From: Polaribacter sargassicola
GTDB lineage: Bacteria; Bacteroidota; Bacteroidia; Flavobacteriales; Flavobacteriaceae
Assembly: GCF_021991835.1 (NCBI RefSeq)
Contig: NZ_JAHDAU010000002.1
Coordinates: forward strand, 527,851-591,850
Direction: 5' to 3'
Length of the DNA stretch: 64,000 bases
The notes beneath the pieces are model-generated. The model saw only the letters and a list, made by a program, of their open reading frames with translations. It searched no databases and was not told the origin of the DNA. The position numbers were made by a program, and so were the translations under genes. Shown here piece by piece: positions 45,693 to 55,483 of the stretch; the first letter of the stretch is position 1, and every line of letters starts with the position of its first letter.

Positions 45693-47063
45693 CTAAATTG
45701 TCATTGAAAACAACTTAGTTTTAGGTTTATTTTCTAATAAATGTGCATCAAAAGCCATACATATATTTCTTACAAATGGTCTTGATTTTTCTGGTATTTG
45801 TAAAGATTTAGATTTCTTATCAATAACAACTAAACCATCTTGTTCCATTTCTTTTAACAAATCTAAATGAGTATCTATATTGTTTATTCTCATTGATTTT
45901 TCTTCCCACGAAGTAGAAAAATGACACATCATATTTAAGATATGTTTTCTTATAATTCTGTCTTCTTTAGATAATAAATGACCTCTAAATATTGGAATTT
46001 CTCCAGAGTTTACAATTTGCTGATATTCTTTTACCGTTTTTACATTTTGTGCAAATGCATACCAAGAATCGGATATTGCAGACATACCCAAACCAACCAT
46101 TAATTGAGTTTTGTTGGCGGTATAACCCATAAAATTTCTGTGTAATGTTTTGTTAATTGTTGCTTTATATAAACTATCTGTTTTTAAAGCAAAATGATCC
46201 ATACCAATTTCTATATAACCTAACTCTGCAAAAAGTTCTTTTCCTATTTCGTAGAGTTCTCTTTTTTCTTCGTTTTTTGGCAAATCACTTTCATTAAAAC
46301 CTCTTTGACCAACTCCTTTAACCCAAGGCACATGTGCATAACTGTAAAAAGAAATTCTATCTGGTTGTAATTCTTTGGTTTTATTAATTGTATGAATTAC
46401 GTTTTCTTTTGTTTGAAACGGAAGTCCAAAAATTAAATCGTGACTAACAGATGTGTAACCAATTTCTCTTGCCCATTTTGTTACTTTTTCTACCTCTGTA
46501 AAAGGTTGAATTCTATGAATTGCGGTTTGTACTTTTATATTATAATCTTGTACACCATAACTAACTCTTGTAAAACCACAATTGTACAATGTTTGTAATT
46601 GTGCTTTTGTTGTATTACTTGGGTGGCCTTCAAAACTAAATTCTGCTTCTGGATGTTTTTTAGAGAGAGAAAAAATTCCATCCATTAAATATTCTAAATT
46701 TTCTTTTGAGAAAAAAGTGGGTGTTCCGCCACCTAAATGTAATTCTTTAATAACCGGAATTTCATCAACCAAGGCAACATATAATTTCCATTCTTTTAAA
46801 ACCGTTTCTATATATTCTTCTTCTACTTCATGACGTTTAGTAATGTGTTTATGACAAGCACAAAACGTACACAAACTCTCGCAAAAAGGTAAATGAATGT
46901 AAATACTAATACCTTCGGATGCGTTACTTTCTTTAAAAGATGCCTGAAAAGATTGTTTCCAAATTTCTTTATCTATTCCTTCTTTATCCCAATAAGGCAC
47001 AGTTGGATAACTTGTATATCTAGGCCCCGGAACGTTGTATTTTTGTATTAAAGAATTTTTCAT
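45693..47063 (-). CDS. hemN: Oxygen-independent coproporphyrinogen III oxidase
   Basis: 456 residues, a radical SAM enzyme converting coproporphyrinogen III to protoporphyrinogen IX under low oxygen. The 4Fe-4S site is in YIHLPFCESLCTFCACHKHI (CxxxCxxC plus the extra Cys). GGGTPTFF, ISIYIHLP and FGLPFQTKENV are present. Length and C-terminal domain (HILNMMCHFSTSWEEKS) fit true HemN and not HemW. It lies between deoD and ccoS; haem supply for the oxidase explains its place. Confidence 0.95.
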   Translation of the reverse strand: MKNSLIQKYNVPGPRYTSYPTVPYWDKEGIDKEIWKQSFQASFKESNASEGISIYIHLPFCESLCTFCACHKHITKRHEVEEEYIETVLKEWKLYVALVDEIPVIKELHLGGGTPTFFSKENLEYLMDGIFSLSKKHPEAEFSFEGHPSNTTKAQLQTLYNCGFTRVSYGVQDYNIKVQTAIHRIQPFTEVEKVTKWAREIGYTSVSHDLIFGLPFQTKENVIHTINKTKELQPDRISFYSYAHVPWVKGVGQRGFNESDLPKNEEKRELYEIGKELFAELGYIEIGMDHFALKTDSLYKATINKTLHRNFMGYTANKTQLMVGLGMSAISDSWYAFAQNVKTVKEYQQIVNSGEIPIFRGHLLSKEDRIIRKHILNMMCHFSTSWEEKSMRINNIDTHLDLLKEMEQDGLVVIDKKSKSLQIPEKSRPFVRNICMAFDAHLLENKPKTKLFSMTI

Positions 47064-47074
47064 TTTTATATATT

Positions 47075-47773
47075 TTAAACAAGTTCTAAAGCTATTTCTA
47101 TCATTTCTTTAAATGTATGTTCTCTTTCAGATGCAGTAGTAATTTCATTAGTTACCAAACTATCTGAAATTGTAAGAATAGATAACGCGTTTACTTTGTG
47201 TTTAGCAGCAACAGTGTACAAACCAGAAGTTTCCATTTCTACACATAAAACACCATATGCTGCCCATTTTTTATAGCTATTAAAATCATCTGCATAAAAC
47301 TCATCAGAACTAAAAACATTACCTGCTTTTACAGCTATTGCTTTTTCTTTTGCAATTTCAATTGCTTTTTGAAACAATTGAAAACTTGCTGTTGCAGCAT
47401 AATCTGCTCCGTTAAAACGGATTTTATTTAAACCAGAATTTGTTGATGCAGACATAGCGATAACAATATCTCTAACTTTAATTTCCTTTTGATAAGAACC
47501 TGCAGAACCAACTCTAATTAAATTTTTAACTCCGTATTCTGTAATCAATTCTGTAGCATAAATTAAAGTTGATGGAATGCCCATTCCTGTTCCTTGTACA
47601 GATACTTTCTTATTATTATAAAAGCCCGTAAACCCAAACATACCTCTAATATCATTATATAATTTTACATCCTTTAAATATGTTTCTGCAATCCATTTTG
47701 CTCGCAACGGATCTCCTGGCAACAAAACAGTTTCGGCTATTTCTCCTTTTTTTGCTGAAATGTGAAGACTCAT
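47075..47773 (-). CDS. deoD: Purine-nucleoside phosphorylase, DeoD type
   Basis: 232 residues. It splits purine nucleosides with phosphate. [41 protein letters not shown] and [15 protein letters not shown] are typical of the hexameric DeoD family. It lies 2 bp after ccoI and 11 bp before hemN, in the middle of the oxidase operon, an unusual place for a nucleoside enzyme. The start [14 protein letters not shown] is clear. Confidence 0.94.
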   Translation of the reverse strand: MSLHISAKKGEIAETVLLPGDPLRAKWIAETYLKDVKLYNDIRGMFGFTGFYNNKKVSVQGTGMGIPSTLIYATELITEYGVKNLIRVGSAGSYQKEIKVRDIVIAMSASTNSGLNKIRFNGADYAATASFQLFQKAIEIAKEKAIAVKAGNVFSSDEFYADDFNSYKKWAAYGVLCVEMETSGLYTVAAKHKVNALSILTISDSLVTNEITTASEREHTFKEMIEIALELV

Positions 47774-47775
47774 AA

Positions 47776-50151
47776 TTATTTAATTTTTTTTGCTAATAAA
47801 TTGGTTGCTATTGTTGTAAAAACCACAATACTAATAGAACTTAAAGGCATTAAAATTGCTGCTATTACTGGTTTTAATTGACCTGTTACAGCAAAATACA
47901 AACCAACAATATTGTAACATAAAGACAGTATAAAGCAATACTTTATAATTTGTATGGCTTTTTTAGAAGCATTGATATAAGTTGCTATTTTATTAAATTT
48001 TGAAGCATCTAAAATGGCATCGCAAGCAGGAGAAAAAACATTAATATTTTCTGATAAAGCAATACCAACATCACTTTGTGCCAAAGCACCAGCATCATTT
48101 AAACCATCGCCAATCATGGCAACTTTTTTATTTTTTTCTTGAAGTTTGGCAACTACTTTTAATTTATCTTCTGGCTTTTGATTGAATAATAATGTAGTTT
48201 CTTTTGGTAAATTTTCTTGTAAATAAACTCTTTCACCTTCATTATCTCCAGAAACAACAGATAAATCAAAATTAGATTTCAACGAATTAAACAGCTCTTT
48301 TACGCCTTTTCTGTAAGAATTTTTAAAAGTAAATTTCCCTTTATATTCATTATTAAAACTGATGTAAACAGAAGTATCTAAAGTAGATTTTTCATCATTA
48401 TTTTTAACAAATGAAGAAGAACCTAGTTTTAGGTTGATGTCTTTATAATCAACTTTAATCCCTTTACCAACAACTTCTTTATAATTAGAAATTACAACTG
48501 TTTCTATTTCTTTAAAACTATTATATAAAGTTCTACTTAACGGATGATTAGAAGCTCTTAAAGAACTTTTTAAAATGCTTTTTTCTTGAGTATTTAAGGC
48601 AATTCCATCATAAGTAATAGTGTTTTCTTTATGAGTGGTAAGCGTACCGGTTTTATCAAAAATTAACGAATCTATTTTAGCTAATTGCTCTACAACTGTC
48701 GCATTTTTTAAATAGAATTTTTGCTTTCCAAAAATGCGCAACATATTACCTAATGTAAAAGGTGCTGCTAATGCAATTGCACAAGGACAAGCTATAATTA
48801 AAACTGCAGTAAATACATTTAATGCTTTACTTACATCAAAAAACAACCAAAATACCGTTGATATAATAGAAATTGATAAAACTATAATTGTAAAGTTTTT
48901 ACTAATTTTATCTGTAATTGTTTTAAAATGCGATTTTTTATCTTTCTGAAAAACATCGTTACTCCATAATTGGGTTAAATAACTTTGTGAAACGGATGCT
49001 AAAACTTCCATTTCTAAAACTCCCGACAATTGTTTTCCGCCAGCAAATAATTTATCTCCAGATTTTTTAGCAACTGGTTCTGCTTCACCAGTAACAAAAC
49101 TATAATCTATAGCTGCATTACCATTAATTAAAATACCATCTACAGGTATTAATTCTTGATTTCTAATTAATAATCTATCTCCTTTTTCTACATCATAAAT
49201 CTGTATATTTTCTTCTTTATTATCCTTAGAAATCCTTGTAACTGCAATAGGAAAGTATGATTTATAATCACGCTCAAAAGACAGAAAATTATACGTTTTT
49301 TGTTGAAAAAATTTCCCTAAAAGCAAGAAAAAAACCAAACCAGTTAAGCTATCAAAAAAACCGGTTCCTAAATCCAAAATAATTTCGATAGAACTTCTTA
49401 TAAAAAGTACAGAAATACCTAACGCAATTGGTACATCAATATTTAATATTTTAGAGCGTAACCCTTTAAATGCAGAAATAAAATAATCGTTACCAGCGTA
49501 AAAAACTACGGGTAATGAAAAACAAAACATTAACCATCTAAAAATTGGTTTGTATTTTTCTATCCAAAATCCATCAACCTCAAAATATTCCGGAAAAGAC
49601 AAAAACATTACGTTACCAAATGCAAAACCTGCAATTCCTAATTTGTAAATTAAACTTCTATCTACTGTTTTTTTACCGGCTTCATAATCTTCTAAACTAA
49701 TATATGGTTCATAACCAATAGAACTTAAAAGCAATACAATTTCTTTTAATGATGTTTCTGCAGAATTAAAAGTTACTCTTACTTTTTTCTTTGGAAAATC
49801 TACTTGAGATGAAGATATACTAACATTTAATTTGTGTAAGTTTTCTAAAACCCAAATACAAGAACTACAATGAATATGCGGTATAAATAATGTTACTATT
49901 TGTGTATTAGTATCATTAAAATCAAGTAATTTTTCAGTAATTTCTTTATTATCCAAGAAATTATATTTCCCTTCAATTTCTGTAGGGATTGCACCAGGAT
50001 TGTCTTGAAAATTGTAATAACACGTTAAATCATTTTCAGAAAAAATTTCATAAACTGTTTTACAACCGTTACAACAGAAAGTTTTATCGTTAAATGTTAT
50101 TAAACTATTATCACAAGAATCACCGCAGTGATAACATTGTGTAGATTTCAT
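47776..50151 (-). CDS. ccoI: Copper-exporting P-type ATPase of cbb3 oxidase assembly (CcoI/FixI)
   Basis: 791 residues. A Cys-rich N-terminus ([21 protein letters not shown]) is followed by an HMA-like domain with HCSSC. The P1B ATPase core shows [20 protein letters not shown], the TM motif [10 protein letters not shown], the phosphorylation motif DKTGTLT, and [18 protein letters not shown]. It delivers copper to the oxidase in known cco clusters. It heads the leftward operon (ccoI-deoD-hemN-ccoS...), divergent from the Crp/Fnr gene. Confidence 0.95.
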   Translation of the reverse strand: MKSTQCYHCGDSCDNSLITFNDKTFCCNGCKTVYEIFSENDLTCYYNFQDNPGAIPTEIEGKYNFLDNKEITEKLLDFNDTNTQIVTLFIPHIHCSSCIWVLENLHKLNVSISSSQVDFPKKKVRVTFNSAETSLKEIVLLLSSIGYEPYISLEDYEAGKKTVDRSLIYKLGIAGFAFGNVMFLSFPEYFEVDGFWIEKYKPIFRWLMFCFSLPVVFYAGNDYFISAFKGLRSKILNIDVPIALGISVLFIRSSIEIILDLGTGFFDSLTGLVFFLLLGKFFQQKTYNFLSFERDYKSYFPIAVTRISKDNKEENIQIYDVEKGDRLLIRNQELIPVDGILINGNAAIDYSFVTGEAEPVAKKSGDKLFAGGKQLSGVLEMEVLASVSQSYLTQLWSNDVFQKDKKSHFKTITDKISKNFTIIVLSISIISTVFWLFFDVSKALNVFTAVLIIACPCAIALAAPFTLGNMLRIFGKQKFYLKNATVVEQLAKIDSLIFDKTGTLTTHKENTITYDGIALNTQEKSILKSSLRASNHPLSRTLYNSFKEIETVVISNYKEVVGKGIKVDYKDINLKLGSSSFVKNNDEKSTLDTSVYISFNNEYKGKFTFKNSYRKGVKELFNSLKSNFDLSVVSGDNEGERVYLQENLPKETTLLFNQKPEDKLKVVAKLQEKNKKVAMIGDGLNDAGALAQSDVGIALSENINVFSPACDAILDASKFNKIATYINASKKAIQIIKYCFILSLCYNIVGLYFAVTGQLKPVIAAILMPLSSISIVVFTTIATNLLAKKIK

Positions 50152-50171
50152 ATTTACTCTTTTGCCTAGAG

Positions 50172-50231
50172 CAAATTTCTGATAAGTCGTTATTTTAAAA
50201 CATGATATTTGTCACAATTTTAATATCTTTG
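50172..50231. promoter_or_regulatory. Divergent ccoI / fnr-like promoters sharing one Crp/Fnr box
   Basis: The dyad TGATATTTGTCA (50203-50214) is centred 33 bp from a minus-strand -7-like box GAAATTTG (50172-50179, one mismatch) for ccoI. Toward the right, the plus-strand -7 box TATCTTTG (50224-50231) serves the regulator, and the dyad would cover its -33 region. Confidence 0.65.
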
Positions 50232-50254
50232 ATTTACAATCTTTAGTGAGGGGT

Positions 50255-50941
50255 ATGAGTAAATGTGAACAATGTATTATTAGACAATTAAATTCTTTAC
50301 AACATTTAAGTAAAGAAGAACTAATAAGAATGTCTAATTGTAAAACATCTAAAACCATTAAAAAAGGAGAGGCTATTTTTGAAGAAGGAGATCGTTTAAA
50401 AGGTGTTTTTTGCATTAGAGAAGGTGTTTGTAAGGTTTCTAAAATGAGTGAAAACGGAAGGAACCACATAATTGGTCTTGTTACTAAAGGAGATTTATTA
50501 GGTGAAAGAAGTTTAATTTCTGATGAAACTTCTAACTTAAAAGCTATTGCTTTAAATGATATGCAAGTTTGCTTTATACCTAAAGAAGAAATAATGAAAG
50601 ATTTAGAGAAAAACCCTAACTTTTCTTTGAGTGTTTTAAAAGACATGGCCAATAACTTAAAACAAGCCGATAATGTTATTGTAGACATGGCTCAAAAAAC
50701 AGTTAAGCAAAGATTAGCTGAAACTCTTTTAAACTTACAGGCAAAATTTGGCACAAATAAAGAGAACGTAATTGATGTTTATCTTTCTAGAGAAGATATT
50801 GCTAATATTATTGGTACGGCAACAGAATCTGCTATTAGACTTTTATCTGACCTTAAGAAAAATAAAATTATTATGTTTAAGGGGAAACAAATTTCCATTC
50901 TTAATTCTAGCGAATTAGAAAGAATATCGCAAGGCTTTTAA
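50255..50941 (+). CDS. Crp/Fnr-family transcriptional regulator
   Basis: 228 residues. An effector domain of cyclic-nucleotide fold (KKGEAIFEEGDRLKGVFCIR, LLGERSLIS) is followed by a dimer helix and a winged helix (VYLSREDIANIIGTATESAI). The recognition helix keeps an E..xR pattern. An N-terminal C4xxC7, with C29 and further cysteines at 53 and 59, could hold an Fe-S cluster as in FNR, though spacing differs from E. coli. It is divergent from ccoI, and its likely binding dyads precede ccoI, ccoS and a porin gene. The ATG at 50255 was preferred to a GTG at 50246. Confidence 0.88.
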   Translation: MSKCEQCIIRQLNSLQHLSKEELIRMSNCKTSKTIKKGEAIFEEGDRLKGVFCIREGVCKVSKMSENGRNHIIGLVTKGDLLGERSLISDETSNLKAIALNDMQVCFIPKEEIMKDLEKNPNFSLSVLKDMANNLKQADNVIVDMAQKTVKQRLAETLLNLQAKFGTNKENVIDVYLSREDIANIIGTATESAIRLLSDLKKNKIIMFKGKQISILNSSELERISQGF

Positions 50942-50989
50942 GTGTATAAAACGTAATTTTAAGCAATTAAGCTAAAACAATTTTTATAA

Positions 50990-51024
50990 AAAAATCCGGT
51001 AAAAGATATTTACCGGTTTTTTTT
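50990..51024 (+). terminator. Terminator after the Crp/Fnr gene
   Basis: Stem CCGGTAAA (50996-51003) with TTTACCGG (51009-51016), then eight T. An A-run on the left lets it also end the convergent gene at 51030. Confidence 0.9.
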
Positions 51025-51029
51025 ATGAC

Positions 51030-51260
51030 TTATTCTAAATCTGTTGTTTTTACTAATTTCATTTCACAAACAGGACATTTACCTTTTTCATCGTAGGTTT
51101 TATCACCTTCGCATTTCATAGGGCATTGGTATTTTGCAATCTCATCTGCTTCTGTAGAAATCTGCTCTTTTTTAACTTCTTTTTTTTCTGATTTACACGC
51201 TGTAAAAGATAAACTTACAGAAAAAATTACAACTAATACAATAACTATCTTTTTCATCAA
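51030..51260 (-). CDS. Small lipoprotein with heavy-metal-binding (CusB-N-like) domain
   Basis: 76 residues. Lipoprotein signal (IVIVLVVIFSVSLSFTAC), then a charged linker and a zinc-ribbon-like module YQCPMKCEGDKTYDEKGKCP, followed by VCEMKLV. This matches the heavy-metal-binding domain seen at the N-terminus of CusB-type adaptors. A second Met (51257) is an alternative start. It is one bp from the HMA protein gene, so the two are co-transcribed. A periplasmic copper-binding role is likely. Confidence 0.8.
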   Translation of the reverse strand: MMKKIVIVLVVIFSVSLSFTACKSEKKEVKKEQISTEADEIAKYQCPMKCEGDKTYDEKGKCPVCEMKLVKTTDLE

Positions 51261-51261
51261 A

Positions 51262-51669
51262 TTAATTTTTCTTTTGTTTTTTTAACTCTCCTTCATGGTC
51301 TGTTATAATTTCTTCATCTCTATATTTACAACAAGGATGTACAGAGTTATAAGCTTCTGTTGTAGCAACTATTTTTTTATCATCCTCTAAAATAATATCG
51401 TGCCCAACTTTTGTTATATTTTTTTGAATTGTTAAAACATCAGTTTTACGCTCATCCATAATAACATTTAATTGATGAGTATTTACATCCCAAACAGCAA
51501 ATTTTACTCCTTTAGATTTTAAAGCAGCTGTTTCTATTCTTGTTTTACACATTCCGCAAATACCATCTACCTCAAAAGATACTTTTGCATTTTTTTTCTT
51601 TTTTACTTCTTGAGATTGAACAGAAAACCCAATCAAAAACAAACTGAATACTAAAACTATTTTTTTCAT
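51262..51669 (-). CDS. Secreted HMA-domain metal-binding protein
   Basis: 135 residues. The signal peptide VLVFSLFLIGFSVQSQ is followed by a lysine-rich linker. A heavy-metal-associated fold follows (VSFEVDGICGMCKTRIETAA, with the CxxC metal site), and a C-terminal HPCCKY motif adds another cysteine pair. It is probably a periplasmic copper chaperone. The gene lies between the TonB receptor gene (27 bp upstream) and the small lipoprotein gene (1 bp), as part of one operon. Confidence 0.85.
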   Translation of the reverse strand: MKKIVLVFSLFLIGFSVQSQEVKKKKNAKVSFEVDGICGMCKTRIETAALKSKGVKFAVWDVNTHQLNVIMDERKTDVLTIQKNITKVGHDIILEDDKKIVATTEAYNSVHPCCKYRDEEIITDHEGELKKQKKN

Positions 51670-51695
51670 CTTTTATGATTTTTATTTATTGTTAA

Positions 51696-53939
51696 TTATT
51701 TAATTTTAAATCGTAATCCGGCATAAATTGTACGTCCAAATATAGGTGAATACACAATTGTTGTATCAAAATTTTCTCCAAAAGGATCATCACTTGCTAT
51801 GATAGGATTTTCTTGTTTTACATTTGTAAGATTTTCACCTCCTACATATATTTCAAACTTTTCTGAAAATACTTTTGTAATTTGAGAATTAATTAATTGA
51901 TATGGATTTGAAAATTCTGACAATTGATATTCTGCTGGATTTGATGCTGTGTTTGGCAAACGTTGTTTACCTATATTATTAAAAGTTACATCAAATTTCC
52001 AATTGGCATTGTTTTCATTTACAGGCGTTTCATAAGACAAGTTTGCAAAAAACCTGTTTTTAGGCTGAATTGGTTTTTGCAAATTACCCAATTTATAATC
52101 TGTAGAAATATCAAAATATTTATATGCAGTTCTAAAATTAAAATAAGGCGCTATATTGTAATTTATTTCTACTTGAAAACTGTTTGCAACACTTTTTCCG
52201 TCTAAATTATAAAATGATATTTCTTGTGGATTTTCCCAATCTACAACAATTTGATTCTCAAAATCTGTTTTGTAATAATCAAAAGTAATGTCTCCTTTTT
52301 TATTGAATAAATTAAACTTTTGCATATAAGAAACCCCATAATTCCAAGCAATTTCTGGATTTAAGCCATAGATATTACCGCCTACATTATCAATATTTAT
52401 CTGTCTAGAACTTGCAAATAATTGTTGATTTTCTGCAAAGATATTTGCACTTCTTTTTCCTCTACCAGCAGATGCTTTAAAGACTCCATTTTCCCAAGGT
52501 ACATATCTTGCATGAATTCTTGGTGTTGCAAATGTGCCTAATAAATTATGATTATCTACACGCAAACCAGTCGTTAAACTAAAATCATCTAAATTATCAT
52601 ATGCATATTCAAAAAAAGCACCTACAGAAGTTTCTTGTCTTCCGTAATCTGTAAGATTTACAACTTCGTCATAATCATCATGTGTAAAACTAATTCCGGT
52701 TTTAAAATTGTTTCTTGTATCACCTATAATAGATTTAAAAATGATGTTAGAATAAATACTTTGATGTTTTATATCATAGGTATTTAATCCAAAATAAGAA
52801 TCTTGTTCATGATTGCTATAAGCAAATTGTAAACTTATACTTTGAAAAGGCAATTCTGGAAAAACATATCCTAATTTTGCAGAAGTTTCAAAACGTTTTG
52901 TATCAATTTCACTTCCCCAAGAATTTGTTGTTCCTTTATCTATCGATGGATTAAAATTAATTTCTCCTGTTTGTTTTTCATCATTTAAAAAACGAACATT
53001 TACAAAACCAATCCATCCTTTTTCTGAATCTACATATTGCCAACGATTCATTACATTTACTTGATTTGATAAAGGCATATCTATAAAACCATCATCATTA
53101 TTATCAAATTTTTCTCCTCTATAATCACCATGAATATACAAACCTGTATACCATTTATCTGTTACTTTTTGGTTGAAATGTGTATTTAACTCCAATCTTC
53201 CGTTTAAAGAAGAATAAGCATTTACAAACAATTTATTATCTGTAAATGGCTTTACTAATTCTGCATTTATTTGCCCAGAAATACTTTCGTATCCGTTTAC
53301 AACAGAACCTGCTCCTTTTGTAATTTGTATACTTTCTACCCAAGTACCAGGTGTAAAAGTCATACCAAATGCTTGAGATGCTCCTCTTACAGAAGGTATA
53401 TTTTCTTGTGCTACTAACAAATACGGACTTGTTAAACCTAACATTTGTATTTGTTTTGTACCTGTTAAAGCATCAGAAAAACTAACATCTATAGACGGAT
53501 TTGTTTCAAAACTTTCTGCCAAATTACAACAAGCTGCTTTTAAAAGCTCATCGGCATTTACTGTAAACATATTTGTAGTTGCTAAAAAGTTTTTCTGAAC
53601 TGCTTTTCGTTTACTTTTAATTACAACTTCTTCTAAATCGCCTTCTGGTGTTATAAAATGATGTATTGGTTTTAAACTTGTAATTGTTAAAGTATCGGTT
53701 TTATAACCTAAATAATTAACTACTAGCTTTTTGTATTCTGGTTTATAATCTATTGTAAACCAACCTTTTTTATTTGTAATAGCGCTTACGTTTGTATTTA
53801 ACCAATGTACTGTTACATCTGCAACGCCTAAATTATCTTTTGGATTATTTTTATCCATAATCATTCCTTTAAATGTAGTTTGAGAAAAGAGAATGAATGG
53901 TATAAATAGCAGAATACTACTTATAAATATTTTTTTCAT
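51696..53939 (-). CDS. TonB-dependent receptor of a metal-handling operon
   Basis: 747 residues. The signal peptide FISSILLFIPFILFSQ precedes a carboxypeptidase-like domain (TFKGMIMDKNNPKDN), then a plug (ADELLKAACCNLAESFETNP, WVESIQITKGAGSVVNGYES) with a paired-Cys AACCNL motif, then a 22-strand barrel ending in FGRTIYAGLRFKIK. Linked HMA and heavy-metal-binding proteins suggest copper or another metal as cargo; specificity is inference. It heads the operon to 51030, and the HYC_CC_PP gene lies 78 bp upstream. Confidence 0.9.
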   Translation of the reverse strand: MKKIFISSILLFIPFILFSQTTFKGMIMDKNNPKDNLGVADVTVHWLNTNVSAITNKKGWFTIDYKPEYKKLVVNYLGYKTDTLTITSLKPIHHFITPEGDLEEVVIKSKRKAVQKNFLATTNMFTVNADELLKAACCNLAESFETNPSIDVSFSDALTGTKQIQMLGLTSPYLLVAQENIPSVRGASQAFGMTFTPGTWVESIQITKGAGSVVNGYESISGQINAELVKPFTDNKLFVNAYSSLNGRLELNTHFNQKVTDKWYTGLYIHGDYRGEKFDNNDDGFIDMPLSNQVNVMNRWQYVDSEKGWIGFVNVRFLNDEKQTGEINFNPSIDKGTTNSWGSEIDTKRFETSAKLGYVFPELPFQSISLQFAYSNHEQDSYFGLNTYDIKHQSIYSNIIFKSIIGDTRNNFKTGISFTHDDYDEVVNLTDYGRQETSVGAFFEYAYDNLDDFSLTTGLRVDNHNLLGTFATPRIHARYVPWENGVFKASAGRGKRSANIFAENQQLFASSRQINIDNVGGNIYGLNPEIAWNYGVSYMQKFNLFNKKGDITFDYYKTDFENQIVVDWENPQEISFYNLDGKSVANSFQVEINYNIAPYFNFRTAYKYFDISTDYKLGNLQKPIQPKNRFFANLSYETPVNENNANWKFDVTFNNIGKQRLPNTASNPAEYQLSEFSNPYQLINSQITKVFSEKFEIYVGGENLTNVKQENPIIASDDPFGENFDTTIVYSPIFGRTIYAGLRFKIK

Positions 53940-54017
53940 TTTTTTAAAATTTTAATTAATAACATTATTAAATCACCTTTATAAAAAAAGTGACTACAGT
54001 GTGTTAAAAATTAAAAA

Positions 54018-54422
54018 TCAAATTAAAAAAGACTGGTATAAAACCTGATAATCTTGATGAAGATCTGGCGGAGAAAAGTTTGAGTAAAAATACTTATTAG
54101 ATTTATTAGTGATAAATAAATCTCTGTAAGAAATAACAAAAGCAGTTAGAAATTGTTCTTTTTCAAAAGTAATTTTATCTACTTTATTTACTTGCAATTG
54201 TGTTTGGCCTTCTACTTTATGTATTTCATCTTTACAACAACTTGCTTTAATTGTTGTAGTTGTTTTATCAACCGACATACCACAAGCATCTGTTTCTCCT
54301 GTAAAAGAAACATCAACCAAAAAATCTCCACAATAGTGCTTTTCTACCGTAAAAGAAAAGGTAGAAAAAAGCACAAATAGTGCTAATAAAAAAGACAATA
54401 TTTTAGAAAAAATCTGTTTCAT
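54018..54422 (-). CDS. HYC_CC_PP-family secreted protein
   Basis: 134 residues. The signal peptide ILSFLLALFVLFSTFSFTVE is followed by the three signatures that name the family: KHYCG, SCCKDE and FSPPDLH. Four cysteines may bind a metal. The family recurs beside TonB receptors in Flavobacteriaceae; its function is unknown. The Met at 54422 was chosen because it lies 8 bp after a well-formed -7 box; a longer frame to 54461 would begin upstream of the promoter's -7 box. Confidence 0.82.
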   Translation of the reverse strand: MKQIFSKILSFLLALFVLFSTFSFTVEKHYCGDFLVDVSFTGETDACGMSVDKTTTTIKASCCKDEIHKVEGQTQLQVNKVDKITFEKEQFLTAFVISYRDLFITNKSNKYFYSNFSPPDLHQDYQVLYQSFLI

Positions 54423-54430
54423 TACTTGTG

Positions 54431-54461
54431 CAAAGCTACAATAAGAAAATTTAATAATCAA
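54431..54461 (-). promoter_or_regulatory. Promoter of the HYC_CC_PP / metal operon
   Basis: Minus strand TTG (54459-54461), 20-bp spacer, TAGCTTTG (54431-54438), with only 8 bp to the ATG, so the leader is very short. Confidence 0.65.
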
Positions 54462-54466
54462 CAGAA

Positions 54467-54898
54467 TTACTTATTACTCAGCTTTTGATAATAAAAAGCA
54501 GGTAATAATAACAACAAAAATATGGGATGAATTATAAATCTACGTATGTAAAATGGCAATAAATAACCATTTTCAAAATTATTTTTCAGTAGAAATATAA
54601 ACGGTATAATTAAAACCACAAAAGCTATTACAAAGAAAAAAACAGAAAACTTAAAATAATCTTTTCTTAAAAATAAAACCCAAATAATACTTAATGATAT
54701 TAGAGAATTTAAGCAATATCTATAAAACATATTTAAAATTAATCGCCAAAAATCTAAATCATCTATGTGTTTATACAAGTAATCGTTTTTAAAATATTCT
54801 ATTAAAGGATCGTAAAACAATTCTTTTTGAAATGTTCTAACTAAAATTAACAAGATAAAAAGTAATATTACAAATATGATTTTTATGTATTTATTCAT
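54467..54898 (-). CDS. Exosortase F system-associated membrane protein
   Basis: 143 residues with four TM helices (IIFVILLFILLILVRTF; LISLSIIWVLFL; FSVFFFVIAFVVLIIPFIFL; PIFLLLLLPAFYY). The pattern RTFQKELFYDPLIEYFKNDY and NMFYRYCLNSLISL matches the protein that always accompanies XrtF in flavobacteria. It overlaps the xrtF stop by 4 bp (translational coupling). Its exact role in the sorting system is unknown. Confidence 0.82.
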   Translation of the reverse strand: MNKYIKIIFVILLFILLILVRTFQKELFYDPLIEYFKNDYLYKHIDDLDFWRLILNMFYRYCLNSLISLSIIWVLFLRKDYFKFSVFFFVIAFVVLIIPFIFLLKNNFENGYLLPFYIRRFIIHPIFLLLLLPAFYYQKLSNK

Positions 54899-55431
54899 TT
54901 TTTATAATTAGAAAACTTATTTACCCAAATAACCCAAAGTAAAAAAATGGTTCCGTAAATTATTGCAGGAAAAATTAAACCATGTAAAATTTCTGTTTTT
55001 GTAGGATATTTATAAATCATTACAGTTAAAAAAGAAATTCTTAAAATATTAATTACATAAATTAATAAACTACCAAAAATAGAATATAATAAAGTAGCTT
55101 TTATAGAACCTGCAAAAGCAACAATAAAAGCAATAAATAAAATAATTAAACTTATAGAGTTACAACCCTCTATTACTCTAGCTGTATACTTACCTTCTAT
55201 TATTAATTTTACAGACAATTCTTTATCATGCTGTTCTGCTTTTACATTATAATTTAACAAAGAAAGTGTTTGTACTGTTTGGTCTGCAACTAAACTTGTT
55301 ATGGTTGATGTTTTATAAACATCGCCTTTTTGTTGTGATTTTTGTAAGTAACCATTATAGATAGATACTAAGATAAAATAGGTTACAAAAAACTTAAGTA
55401 GAAATATGATAACATTTTTATGTTTCTTCAC
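54895..55431 (-). CDS. xrtF: Exosortase family protein XrtF
   Basis: 178 residues with about five TM helices. The exosortase triad is visible: C90 in IEGCNSISLIILF, R131 in NILRISFLTV and H150 in EILHGLIFPA. Family members cleave C-terminal sorting signals of exported proteins; XrtF is the small flavobacterial type. No candidate substrate with a PEP-CTERM-like tail was seen in the window, so targets lie elsewhere. It is the first gene of a two-gene operon with its associated protein. Confidence 0.88.
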   Translation of the reverse strand: MKKHKNVIIFLLKFFVTYFILVSIYNGYLQKSQQKGDVYKTSTITSLVADQTVQTLSLLNYNVKAEQHDKELSVKLIIEGKYTARVIEGCNSISLIILFIAFIVAFAGSIKATLLYSIFGSLLIYVINILRISFLTVMIYKYPTKTEILHGLIFPAIIYGTIFLLWVIWVNKFSNYKK

Positions 55432-55483
55432 AAAAAAAATAATTTAATTTAGCCGAATTATTTATAATTAACGAATATACAAA

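Noticed and set aside
50212..50688. 158-codon frame antisense to the Crp/Fnr gene
   Set aside because: It mirrors the codon pattern of the real gene on the other strand and has no domain or promoter.
54018..54461. Longer start (54461) for the HYC_CC_PP protein
   Set aside because: Translation would include the promoter -7 box; the Met at 54422 opens a clean signal peptide.
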